Position numbers and translations under genes: made by a program
Shown here: piece after piece, positions 54,711-64,000 of the stretch
Numbering within the stretch: position 1 is the stretch's first letter
Layout: each line of letters starts with the position of its first letter
Notes under the pieces: model-generated
What the model was told of the DNA's origin: nothing
Databases searched by the model: none
What the model saw: the letters and a program-made list of their open reading frames with translations, nothing else
Assembly: GCA_963565915.1 (NCBI GenBank)
Contig: OY751496.1
Location: forward strand, 310,001-374,000
Reading direction: 5' to 3'
DNA from: Entoloma clypeatum
Taxonomy: Eukaryota > Basidiomycota > Agaricomycetes > Agaricales > Entolomataceae
Length of the DNA stretch: 64,000 nt

Positions 54711-55451
54711 ACCGGCAGTGGTCGTAGATGTTGAACGGGGGACCCCGCGAATGTTGATGGTGTAAACGTTTGCTTTTGAATGTGCAGCAGTCTCGTTGAA
54801 GGGCCGCAGGAGACAGCGGCTACGTGACTAGTGGAGTGGAGAATCTATTGGGCTTTCAGGCGATCATGTTGATGATGGAGCTCTCTTCCCGAACGCAGGC
54901 GAGCCGAAGAGGATCACATTCGGGATCGTAGACATTTGTCTTGGAGATTCCTTGGTAGGTCAATGCGGGGGGGGGGAGAGAGTGTCGCTCACGCAGATAG
55001 GTCAGACGTTGCTTGGAGATGTCAATGCGTTTGATGTATCCAACCAGACTGCTGTACCGCTATATAAACCATTGATTCCAAAAGTGTCGCCTTTCCTTTC
55101 CAACGTGTTTCGAAGCCGCAGCATCAGGCCACGCTCATACTACGGAAACAATATCTTCTTGGTTTTGTTCGCCAGACTCGTCCAGATCGAGGGCAATTCA
55201 AATATTGTGACAGATGTGGATTCTCTCGTTCACATTGAGCATGGTGGTAAAGAAAGATCATTCATTCATCATACAAAATACACGTGAATGAAAACACATA
55301 CAAGAATGTCCGGGGCGTAAGCAAGGGTATATAAGTACGTCCGTTTGGGTATCAGAAAGGGGTATGGGTCGTAAATCAGGAGCTGGGGTTCGTGGAAGAG
55401 CAATTGCAGTCATAAGAGGAAGGCAGATAGATAAAGAAGGAAACGACGAAA
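54711..55451. other. intergenic, no recognised gene
   Basis: Nothing convincing is visible. A G-run lies at 54966-54974. It is the 3' side of the F-box gene. Confidence 0.4.
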
Positions 55452-56616
55452 TCACTGATATACAATCTTCAATATCCCGCGCTCCTCGCACCGCGGCAAC
55501 GTCTCCTTGGCCATCCTAGCGGCCATCATGGCCGAGATCGTGACACGCTCCAAAGAAGCAAACTGCGGCTTTGCCAACATCAAGTCGAGACTCGTCCACT
55601 GGTCGGTGGTCTTTGCCACTTGTCGGATGGAGTAAAACGACAACTCGACCTCTCTGAACACGGGCGATCGGACCTGCATCAGGACATCCCGCGCCATCAG
55701 TAGATTAGAGCTGTCGCAGTCGATCACGAGTTTGAGATACTGCAGCGATGGGTGTATTGACAAATCAAGCTGGGTGCACAAGGCATCTGTCAAACGGGAG
55801 TTGTATAAGTGTCTTGGAAAGTAACGAAACAAAAAATTTTTTGGGGTACGCACCATACAGGGAACCAGAGGGGAATATCGTAAGGTGCGTTAACGCGGGA
55901 CCGAGCCTCTGCAAGTAACGGGTGACGACGGGAAGGTCGGCAGAGTCTAGGCCGTGAAGTGTCAACTTTGACACGGGAGCCACACGAGGCGCCATCATCA
56001 ACCACTCCAGCACATGCGATATCTCGCAACGGAGATATACCTCGGTTAGATGGGGTGATGGACTGTCTTCGGTCGGGGTAATCGGATGCGGTTCCGGCCA
56101 GTCCGCCTCCAAGTGAAGTCGCTCCAGAACGGGGAACGAACAGAGAAGTCGTTGCACCTGCGAGAAATCCTCGAAAGCGCATTCGGTGAGCTTCAATTCG
56201 ACGAGGGTGTCGAACGAGGAGAGCGTGAAGAGCGTGGCGTCGGAAAAAGTGGTGTCGAAGGAAGAAGTGATGGAAACCGACTGCAAAGCAGGTAGACGTG
56301 AAAGACAGGGGAATAGCGAGGGCAACCACCGCTCGCCTTCGTACGTGTCTTTGGCCACAAGGCGGTTGATAAAGTGTGGAATGGTGGACAGTTCCGTGTT
56401 GAGTAAACGGACAAAGGGGGACGCGTTTTCTGCATTGAGTGACGCGCTTGAGAAGAGGTGGTACCTCGCGGAGGGGAACCAGGCTTTGCAGACGAGGCTG
56501 CAAGCGGAGAGGAGGGGTAGATCGCTGTGTGCGTAATCGAGGATGTTATCCACAAGTTCTGGAGGAATACACGGTGTTGTCGTCATTGGAAGAGAGGCAG
56601 TTGGGGAGGCCATCAT
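55452..56616 (-). CDS. F-box protein with leucine-rich region, two exons
   Basis: Exon 1 is 55854-56616 and exon 2 is 55452-55786, with a GT-AG intron at 55787-55853. The N-terminus carries an F-box (PPELVDNILDYAHSDLPLLSACSLVCKAWFPSARYHLF, about residues 18-55). Leucine-rich segments follow (RLPALQSVSITSSF, FDTLVELKLTECAFEDF, FPVLERLHLEADWPEP, HLTEVYLRCEISHVLEWL, SLQYLKLVIDCDSSN), as in the many agaricomycete F-box proteins that act as substrate receptors of SCF ubiquitin ligases. The length, about 365 residues, is typical. The substrate cannot be inferred. The start is the first of two Met codons. Confidence 0.87.
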
Positions 56617-57287
56617 TCGATGTGAAAAATCAAGAAATGATGGTGTCCAGCGTATTTGTAGATTGAGTGTTTGGTTTTGTTAGGCCTAACACGGGCTAGC
56701 GGTGCGCCTTCCCGCTCCAATGATACGCCACGATATTGATGCAAGTGAGCGGAAGCCCAGGGGACCCCTTGCGCAGAAGTTGGGCGATTGTTGAGAACCC
56801 TTGGGCTATGTCAGTTGCTGGGCGCAGGAAGTGCGGCAGGTCGTGGGTTTTCCAAGCTTTCAGGGTCCTTTGTCGCCTGGGTGAATAAGCCGTCGCCGCC
56901 TCACGTGACTGTAGTTTGCTCCCACATGACCTTGTGATGGCAACTCTCGACTCCAATTGGCCGCCACCGGACTGGATTACACATGCCGTGTGTCCTGATA
57001 AGATACGGGTTGCAGAGCAGAGATGTCAGGTGTGCTGAGAAGATGCCACCTCGACATACCTCTGCTCACCAAGGATTATTCAGCCTTTGAGAGCGTTGGC
57101 AGAGTGACAACATTTCCATGAGCCAGTGGATTGGTATCCCAGCCGGGCCGTGGAGAAAGGCTAGTCGTGCTGAGTTGAAGCACTTGACAAAACTCACTGT
57201 TGGATAAACATAAAAGTCAGAGCCCTGTGGAGAAGTAAACCTGTTTGCAAGACCTTCCCCCGAGGAATCACGAAGGATTCCGGACCC
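56617..57287. other. intergenic, no recognised gene
   Basis: This is the upstream region of the F-box gene on the minus strand. No coding pattern was recognised. Confidence 0.4.
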
Positions 57288-57563
57288 ATGGCCAAAATGA
57301 CGCGAGTTGATGACGTTCGCATCACGACTTGGGACATCGTATTTATATATCGTGACGTTCTGGATATTCAGATCAGAGAATGTAGAAGAGATGGTTGGAA
57401 GGTAGCCAGACTAGACTTCACGTCAACTCGTTCAATGGATCCGGAACTTCTCTTGAAGGCGATTGGGAAAAATACGATTTGGCGGCACGTTAAACTCTTG
57501 ACCTGCGAAACTCGAGTTCAACTCGATTTTCCGCACGCCAAAGAGGTTACATACTCAGATTGA
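57288..57563 (+). CDS. short hypothetical ORF, 91 codons
   Basis: It starts MAKMTRVDDVRITTWDIVFIY. Segments such as WKVARLDFTSTRSMDPELL and HVKLLTCETRVQLD resemble the leucine-rich part of F-box-type proteins only loosely. It may be a fragment of a larger degraded gene or chance. There is no clear upstream exon. Confidence 0.3.
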   Translation: MAKMTRVDDVRITTWDIVFIYRDVLDIQIRECRRDGWKVARLDFTSTRSMDPELLLKAIGKNTIWRHVKLLTCETRVQLDFPHAKEVTYSD

Positions 57564-57607
57564 TCAAAGTATAGTAGACACTCCTTCTATCCCCTCCCCT
57601 GCTCGAT

Positions 57608-58513
57608 TCAGTTGCTTTTCCTGGTATCTGAAACTTTGGCAGCAAAGTGGAGAGAGTCGATCATATCCTTCCCAAGGCGGAAGACGATCAGGGAAGGAAC
57701 GATAATCCACAGCCTGTATTGAATTTTTGTTCAGGAAGCACGCAAGCAATATACGATCGATACGTACGCATTGGGTAACACAAAGTACACCAACAAATCT
57801 CGTAACGAATTGTGGCCCACGGCACAATAGCCGCAGTAATATTCCTGGGCCCAATACAGAATCGTCTTCGACAAGGTCATGGTAGCAGCAGCAAAACCGA
57901 TCAAGCCGGCAGGTGGCCATTCCGTGACATGAGCCAAGTAGACGTAGAGGAGGTTGAGGAGCGTTTCGATGACGTTCAGCAGAGCTGCGTCAGACCGAGG
58001 GTACGTCAGTATGAAGGTTCGTTTCGGAGAATGAGGAGGCATACATTGTGCGTTAGTGAAACCGCTGTTTTCTTCCAGGGCCTTGAGACCGTACACCTGA
58101 CAAGACCGTTCAGAGGGGGGTTCCCCTCAACATGAACTCACGACGAAACCACTGACAAGATCGACCTAAAACACTCGTCAGCACTCGGCACACACACACA
58201 AGTTCCGCCAGTAAATGGTACACCGACATTCTGATAAATTGCATATGGCTTCCAGATCCAATGCAAGTCTCCACCCTAACCACGTTCACTTGAATAAATT
58301 ATACTATTCGACTTTGGGGGCGCGCGCGAAAAAAAAGTCACCTGCATAGACCGGGGACTGTCAAGTGGGATTCCAGTCAGCAAGGTGTTCGTTCGTTCAT
58401 AATCGGTAAAATGCCAGGATTCACCGCATGAAACAATAACTGGCGTCCCAGGCAATGACTGGCGCTGTGAGCAAGAACCACAGTGATATCCAGGAGTACG
58501 TTTTGACAGCCAT
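57608..58513 (-). CDS. multi-pass membrane protein, emopamil-binding (EXPERA)-like
   Basis: It starts MAVKTYSWISLWFLLTAPVIAWDASYCFM at 58513 and is split by several short introns. Joined exons read DLHWIWKPYAIYQNV, DLVSGFV, VYGLKALEENSGFTNAQ, SALLNVIETLLNLLYVYLAH, EWPPAGLIGFAAATMTLSKTILYWAQEYYCGYCAVGHNSLRDLLVYFVLPN and LWIIVPSLIVFRLGKDMIDSL. About five membrane segments and the order WDxxY ... NVIETLLN ... TLSKTxLYW.xEYxxG ... GHN match a conserved fungal family related to emopamil-binding proteins. The substrate is unknown; a sterol-related role is only an analogy. The stop is at 57608-57610. The exact last splice is uncertain. Confidence 0.75.
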
Positions 58514-60469
58514 ACTGCGACGTTCGGGTTCAAAGGATGTTGCCAGCTTGGACCCGAATTGCAGAGTTAGTTGCGGAGTTCGATGCGGCTTGGGCATGGT
58601 CACGCGCACGAGTGTGTGTTCAAACAAGCCGAATGTCGGCATACAGATCCATCATATCATCATGCATCACTGATAGTTGAATTCAGATGGGATTTGTTTA
58701 TCTGATCATGTTGTATTCGGAGTCGAAAAAAGACAAACTGTTTTTTCTTGTGGAAGAAAAAACAAACAATTTGCGTTTCTTGTCGCATCTCGTCTAAAAA
58801 CAGCTTTGATTGATTCATCAGACCAGACAGACTCCCACTGCGATATCGTTACGTGGGCTTGTCCCAGGGTCTACTCTTCTTGTCCACTCCGTCCACGGAC
58901 TTTCCAACCAATCGACGCGTACCATGACGACTGCCTTCAGTTCGTTCCGAGCCCATGACCCCACTTTCAACGTTGTGCAGGAAGCGTTCTACGACAGCCG
59001 CTTCAAACTATTATGATGCAATTATGATGCATGAAGCCGGCCTGACGACTCCCGGGTGGAGGAGGGAACATGTGGACTTCGTGGGTAATCAAATTGCAAC
59101 GATGTCGGATCGGTTCGGGGTTCAAGCGGACCGACGACGATCTCAACTCCTGTGGCGCCACGCACTGTTTGGAATGGGTTATGTATCGCTATCTAATATG
59201 TATAAATCCGATCTTCTCCCCTGGTTTTTCGGAAGCCTTGCTATTTTCTAAATAAAAAAAACATTTGAATTGCTTCGGTCGCATTCGCCAGCTGTTTTCT
59301 TGCAGTTTCTCATCCTTTGTCAATCCTCTGTCTCAGATATATCATACATGCAGCTTGAGGACGTCGTATTAAGGTCCGGAGTCAGGCCATGAGGCTTCTT
59401 ATGCAAGTTCTGATTGTTTTGGGGGGAACACCCCTCGTCAAGGGGCTTGTTTTTTTCTTCTTTTTTCTTCGACATACATACATACGACATACACAAGTCA
59501 CAGGGTCCCCCGCAGTGTCTCCACCAATGAAATGGAGTCAGGTACACCAGGTCCGATCGTCATGGAATGGAGTGCCTCGGTATGCTTATTGGATGGCGTT
59601 CCACCAGTAGCGGGCAGCAGTGGCCAGCAGTTCCTTGCTCTTGCAAAGTTCCTCCAGAGGCGTATGGGCCTATCTGTCTCCGCACTTGCGTGCCGGTGTA
59701 CCACAATCATGGCGCGGATCCAGCAGACACACTTGAGCACGTTTCGAACACGTTCTGGAATATTGTTCTGACACTTAATGAGATGTTGAAGGTCTGTTGA
59801 AGTGCACTCTAAATCTCTCTATGTAAATTGTTTATCGATTCTTCTTGAATCTTGCGACTCTGAGTAAATCGCTCTGCACAACATTTCCCCTCCCACATGA
59901 CCGAGAGACAAAATTAACGCAAAGAAACATGTGAAGCATTCTGCAGCTCTATCCCCATCGATCGCCAGATAACTCCATTTGCGATGATAACCGTGGGGAC
60001 GAGCGTGACCTTGGCGGTGTTCCTGTTAGCGTGTACTAAGGGTATTACAGTACACCCTACATACCCCGACCAAGAGCAAAAGAGCAAGAGCCAAAAAGTC
60101 GAGCCAATACGATTCGCTTACTATACCTGACAACAAAAAAAGTACTCGAGCGTCCCGGTGAGCCCGCCCCTCCCCCCTTTTTTTTTTACATGATGTGATG
60201 CAAAGCTGATCTCCCAGGCACACTAGGAACAGGGGCGGTCCACTGTTCCGGCACAAAAAATACATTCGGATGTATTGCATCCGGGCCACATTCCCAAATC
60301 CGACATTTGTATAAAACAATCCACCCTGTCCAATCTTTCCTCCCGAATTAGATTAGCCCCAAACCTTCTCTTCTCCCCCTCCCCTCTCTGCTCCACTCCT
60401 CCCCTCGACCTCACCCTCACCCTCGACCTCGACCTCGACCTTCCCCCCCCTCTCTCTGTCGCCCTCAAG
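58514..60469. other. intergenic, no recognised gene
   Basis: Short frames at 58677-59250 and 59389-59800 have no motif or splice support. A 49-codon frame at 59984-60130 (48 residues, starting MITVGTSVTLAVFLLACTKG) has a hydrophobic N-terminus but no other support. The 3' part is the promoter of the repeat precursor gene. Confidence 0.4.
60310..60316 (+). promoter_or_regulatory. TATA box of the repeat precursor gene
   Basis: TATAAAA lies 160 bp before the start codon at 60470. A long CT-rich tract (60350-60465, including CTCGAC repeats) lies between them, as in strongly expressed fungal genes. The link to this gene is inferred. Confidence 0.55.
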
Positions 60470-60992
60470 ATGCGTTTATCGAGTCTGATCGTGACTCTAA
60501 CTTACCTGTTCACTCTGGCGGGAGCACTACCTGCTGTGCGTACAACACGATGCATGACAGGCTCGCGATTTGCTTTTCTGATCGATGTATATAGGATCAT
60601 CCCCCGCATGATATCGTAGCCCGTCGTCACGCCGAGGAGATCCGCCAGGTCATCGAAGTCGTACGTCCCCTCCCACCAACACTTGACAGTATCAATTGAA
60701 ACTGAAACTGATGATTGGTATGCAGCCCGTTGTCGAACGCGCACCAGCGCCAGCGCCAGCGCCGGAGCCGACTGCACCTGGATGGAGACGAGCACCGCCA
60801 GGCCAGGGGGCGCCTGGATGGAAGCGAGCACCGCCGGGCCAAGGAGCACCCGGATGGCGGCGTGAGCCCGCTGAAGAGAAACGTGTTGCGCCATCGTGGA
60901 GGCGCCGCGAGGCGGCGGTGGCGGACTGGAGACGTGAGGCGGCGGTGGCAGACTGGCGACGGGAGGATGCAGTCGATGCAGGCGTTGTGTAG
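60470..60992 (+). CDS. secreted repeat precursor with dibasic (Kex2-type) sites, candidate KEP/RiPP
   Basis: Exons 60470-60539, 60620-60660 and 60726-60992 join in one frame of 125 residues through two GT-AG introns. Residues 1-20 (MRLSSLIVTLTYLFTLAGAL) form a signal peptide. A short pro-region (RRHAEEIRQVIEV, 25-37) and an Ala-Pro run follow. Residues 54-116 are tandem units divided by dibasic sites: APGW-RR, APPGQGAPGW-KR, APPGQGAPGW-RR, EPAEE-KR, VAPSW-RRR, EAAVADW-RR, EAAVADW-RR. All six Trp directly precede a dibasic site, and two units occur twice exactly. This is the layout of Kex2-processed repeat precursors (yeast alpha-factor, dikaritin RiPP precursors, Ustilago Rep1). The function of the peptides is unknown. 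No modifying enzyme is seen next to it; an ordinary repetitive wall protein is the alternative. Confidence 0.7.
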
Positions 60993-63573
60993 GCTGATTT
61001 TGGGGTCGACGGAGTTCGTGTGGAGATGATGATGATTATGCCCCCCCCCCTACCCAACCCTCAACCCACAACCCTCAACCCTCAACTCCCCATGTGGAAT
61101 GTGGATGGATTTGTGACAGTACGAGAGATGATGATGAACGAGCTTGAAACGGTGTTGTCCCAGCAGATCGACAGGCAATTTGGGTTTATGTGTTGCCATA
61201 TATTCTTTTTTTCTCTTTCTTTTTTTTTTTTTTTACCTTTTTCCTATTGCCAAATTATGGATTGGATCATCTGATCGGTTTGCTGGGACAAATTCTTTAT
61301 GATCTTCATTTCAATCACCTTCCTTTTGTTCTGCGAGGGTTGTTGTGTGTGTTTTGACTCCTACTACCACCACCATTTCCTATATATTATTATTCTCGTT
61401 GTGTATTCATATGGAAAAAAAGTAGCGTAATATGCGATTCTGCTTTCTCAGGAAGGAAGGGGGGGAGGTCGGAAATTTCATTTTCTTTCTCGATCGATCG
61501 AAACAAGGCCGACGCCGACCTGCTGACCGGTGATTACGGAAAGCCGCAGGGGCAGTGGTGGAGCTGGGCTTTTTGATGACTTGTCACTTACAAATGAGCC
61601 TGGGGGTGTTGTTGTTCTTTGGCATGATGATGGTCAATTGTTTTCGCAGCAGGTTGAGAAAAAGTAGTTCGGTCGAGGGTTTTTTTCTTTCGACATGGAC
61701 AAGTGTTTGGATCATGATGATGATAAGTACAACAGTTCACCCATTAGTAGAATCCCTTGTAAACCGCAACCGACCAACTTTAGACACTCGGTGACAGTGA
61801 GTGATCAAGGGCCCGCATGAGATGATAAGATACGGATATGAGGGATTCACGTTGAATTCATGCGGCACTTTGCGACTTGAATGGTCTCTTGTTGTGACCC
61901 TGCATTCGCCAGCGTCACCCAGAGATTAGCCTGTGAGACGGAAGATCTTTTCGTGAGACCGGGAGATGCATCCACGCCTTTCTAAGGGCGAGGGGTAGGT
62001 TATCCTTGTAGACCCTCAACCGCGACCGTTGAAGAATTCGCTATGCTGAAAAGTATGATATAATAGGACAGTCAGTTGCAACGGTAGACGTGAAGGGACC
62101 GGAAAACACTGCGAAAAGTAAATCTGGGTCAACACCAACCAAGTCAATGGGGGTTATGCGATTGTAGTATACGAGCCGCCAGGGTGTTTTGCGCGTGCGA
62201 AGAGCCTTCAGATTGGATGTTCAGACCTCAGGCCTCAGGGTCCGAGTGCGGGCTGGAAGATCTGCCCGCAGTTTCATCAGGAGTTTCTGACCCTTTGGAC
62301 AGATCATGGAGGAGGGTATCAATCTTTGATTTGCCTTGTGTGAGAGAGAGACGGATTCGGATGGCTGGCTATACGAGACCGAAGACAGTGCCTGACAGCA
62401 AAATGAGTAAGTTGGTTTTTGCGGCTGGGAAAGCGGAAATAGGACCAATAATGGGGGTAAACGAACGATTGGGACCTCGATTACCGATAAGAGAAGCTCA
62501 TGGTTGAGTACATACTGTATCGTGCCTTCCACGGGTCAATGGACGGAGCTTCGTATATCGGTGGCAGACCATCGGCGATGTTGGTGCCATATTTTTTTTG
62601 ATTTTTTTTTGATGGGATTCAACAGCCCTTGAAGTGTCCTACGAACCGCTGCCTTGATCGATAACATCGGATGGCAAGTGTGGAAGTCCCATCGTATTTA
62701 TCGCCCAGGGAACTGTCTGGAGCCAAGTAATTGTGCGAAGACTCGGATGGGCCCAAGTATCGATGATGCAATGTAGTTGACGGCAGAAAAGCTTGCCATT
62801 GGATCAGGGAGGGTGCAGGCTTTGAGAATTCGGCAGGATCTGAGTGGAGCATCAAAGTATTCTCATATGTAGCTTATTTGGGAAGGAAATCAAGGGGCGA
62901 TGTGGAAGGGGGAGGGAAGGAGGGGGGGTGAAGACCTGAGGAGTTCAGAGTATCTCGAGCGAGCCGGGGTAGATCGTTTGCCAGTGAGATTAAGGTTGGT
63001 GAGTGATTGAGTCCGTGAGTGGTTAGTACGGGCACCCTGAATTAAACTTTGAGAAGATGAATCTCTTCCCGGAAAATTCTGTCAGACGCATAATTACCTC
63101 GTGCTCTGCTAGCTGCACACTATGTTTCCCCGCTTTTCTGCTCAATCGATGGAGGAGTGACCTGGTGCAAGAACAAGAAGGACTCGCAGTGGACAATCAA
63201 GCACAAACTTACAGAACTTCCACGGCCAGCTGGAGGCGCGACTACATGCGCTCTTTTGTGTGTTGCAGTGTTCACTCCAAATTCACATTTGAATTTGACC
63301 CTTCTGATCCGGCGTTTCAACCAATCAACACCGTGACTGCTGCTTCTGGATACCCGTCGTTGTACATACTTACCCTACCCACAGCCTTGATGGATATTCC
63401 TCCTGTGGGAGTGGGATTCAACGTATGGCATGCCTTTTTCATCAACGTGAAGGCCTGACCTCCAACATACATGCAGACAGCCAATTCCTACAATTCACGC
63501 CCAGGCTTCCAGGTTCCTGATCCGTATGTACCCCCAGTTGCATACATCGAGGTCGGGCTGACGTGCAATGTAG
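60993..63573. other. long region without recognised gene
   Basis: It contains a C-run and CCCTCAACCCA repeats (61040-61090), poly-T runs (61210-61235 and 62590-62610) and short frames without motifs, for example 61555-61794 (+), 62221-62532 (-) and 63057-63458 (+). The last could be an upstream gene or a degraded one; I cannot support it. Confidence 0.35.
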
Positions 63574-64000
63574 GTTTGGACCCCGCCGCGGACCCTATGC
63601 TACCGCCTTCAACGCCCTCCTCGCAACGGCTTTTTTCCGCTGCTGGCATCTTCTCGTTTTCTTCGGGGCGTGGTCGACCTTGATCACAGCGCTCAACGAA
63701 AAGGGACACAAGCTTTTCATACAAGCCACGTTGCTCACCGTGTACGTCGTGGACTCTTCCGTTCCACAAGATGAAGCAACGTGTTTATTTCTTCCCAGAG
63801 TAGGGACGGTGCTTGGTTTCGTGATATCGTATCGAACAACGTCTTCATTCGAGAGATATAATGAGGGGAGGAGATATTGGTCCCAGGTCGTGTTGGCGAA
63901 CAGGACGTTTGCAAGGACAGCGTGGTTCCACGTCACTGGTGCGCTCTTCCCACCCCCCTTCCTCTGCATCGGAGCTATCAACTCACCTCGAGTTCTCATT
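63574..64000 (+). CDS. bestrophin-family (UPF0187) membrane protein, 5' part, cut by window end
   Basis: A first readable exon to 63741 gives FNALLATAFFRCWHLLVFFGAWSTLITALNEKGHKLFIQATLLTV. A GT-AG intron (63742-63798) follows, and the next exon reads VGTVLGFVISYRTTSSFERYNEGRRYWSQVVLANRTFARTAWFHV. The hydrophobic segment followed by TVLGFVISYRTxSSFERYNEGRRxW is the signature of the fungal and bacterial bestrophin/RFP-TM family, thought to form anion channels. The true start lies upstream, possibly beyond another intron (an AG acceptor at 63572-63573), and was not resolved. The rest lies outside the window. Confidence 0.82.

Noticed and set aside
60470..60992. Repeat precursor as a mating pheromone of alpha-factor type
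   Set aside because: The GQ-containing unit ending in Trp recalls ascomycete alpha-type pheromones, but known basidiomycete pheromones are CaaX lipopeptides and the units lack the Cys pair. Not claimed.
60692..61057. Minus-strand frame of 121 codons over the repeat precursor
   Set aside because: It is a mirror of a GC-rich repeat. The plus strand has the signal peptide, matched introns and a repeat pattern with dibasic sites; the minus frame begins with low-complexity sequence.
62180..62880. Possible gene on either strand
   Set aside because: Overlapping short frames of similar length with no motif, no splice-supported extension and mixed composition.
1..64000. CRISPR arrays, tRNA or rRNA genes, bacterial operons
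   Set aside because: No regular repeat-spacer array, no convincing tRNA B-box with a cloverleaf, no rRNA-like block. Introns and domain types are eukaryotic.

Overview
The window is nuclear DNA of a filamentous fungus, most likely an agaricomycete (mushroom-type basidiomycete). The evidence is short GT-AG introns of about 43 to 85 bp splitting most genes into many exons, CT-rich leaders, and a transposon set typical of that group: self-priming Ty3/gypsy chromoviruses, a KDZ transposase, hAT elements and an AcademH-type transposon carrying a RecQ-like helicase.

Layout. 1-9074: two decayed copies (G1-a, G1-b) of one gypsy chromovirus family, with a KDZ transposase gene fragment between them, ending in a 200-N assembly gap (9075-9274). 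9275-23298: a host gene block with NAP1, a secreted cysteine-rich protein, a Bles03/DUF1917 protein, a DM9 (DUF3421) plus twin von Willebrand A protein, a DUF4139 protein, a small membrane protein and a papain-fold (LRAT/PPPDE-like) protein. 23299-47143: a 24-kb transposon nest. Its shell is one AcademH-like element (transposase and RecQ-like helicase, convergent). A 16.8-kb hAT element sits in its left terminal repeat (8-bp target duplication GCTCGAGG). A 793-bp hAT element sits in its right terminal repeat (8-bp target duplication ATCCTTCC). The large hAT element holds a minisatellite, a short gypsy element (E, 5-bp duplication GGCAC), a truncated minus-strand gypsy element (F) and a third G1 copy (G1-c). 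47144-64000: a second host block with a class 3 lipase, a Clr4/SUV39-type H3K9 methyltransferase, an epoxide hydrolase, an F-box protein, an emopamil-binding-like membrane protein, a secreted repeat precursor with dibasic cleavage sites, and the 5' part of a bestrophin-family channel at the edge.

The host genes do not form one pathway. The most notable one is the 125-residue secreted precursor at 60470-60992. It has a signal peptide and tandem units in which every tryptophan is followed directly by a KR or RR site, as in Kex2-processed repeat peptides or RiPP precursors. The transposon content allows a relative history: AcademH first, then the two hAT insertions, then the gypsy elements inside the larger hAT. 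All elements are decayed, often by CGA-to-TGA or TGG-to-TGA stops.
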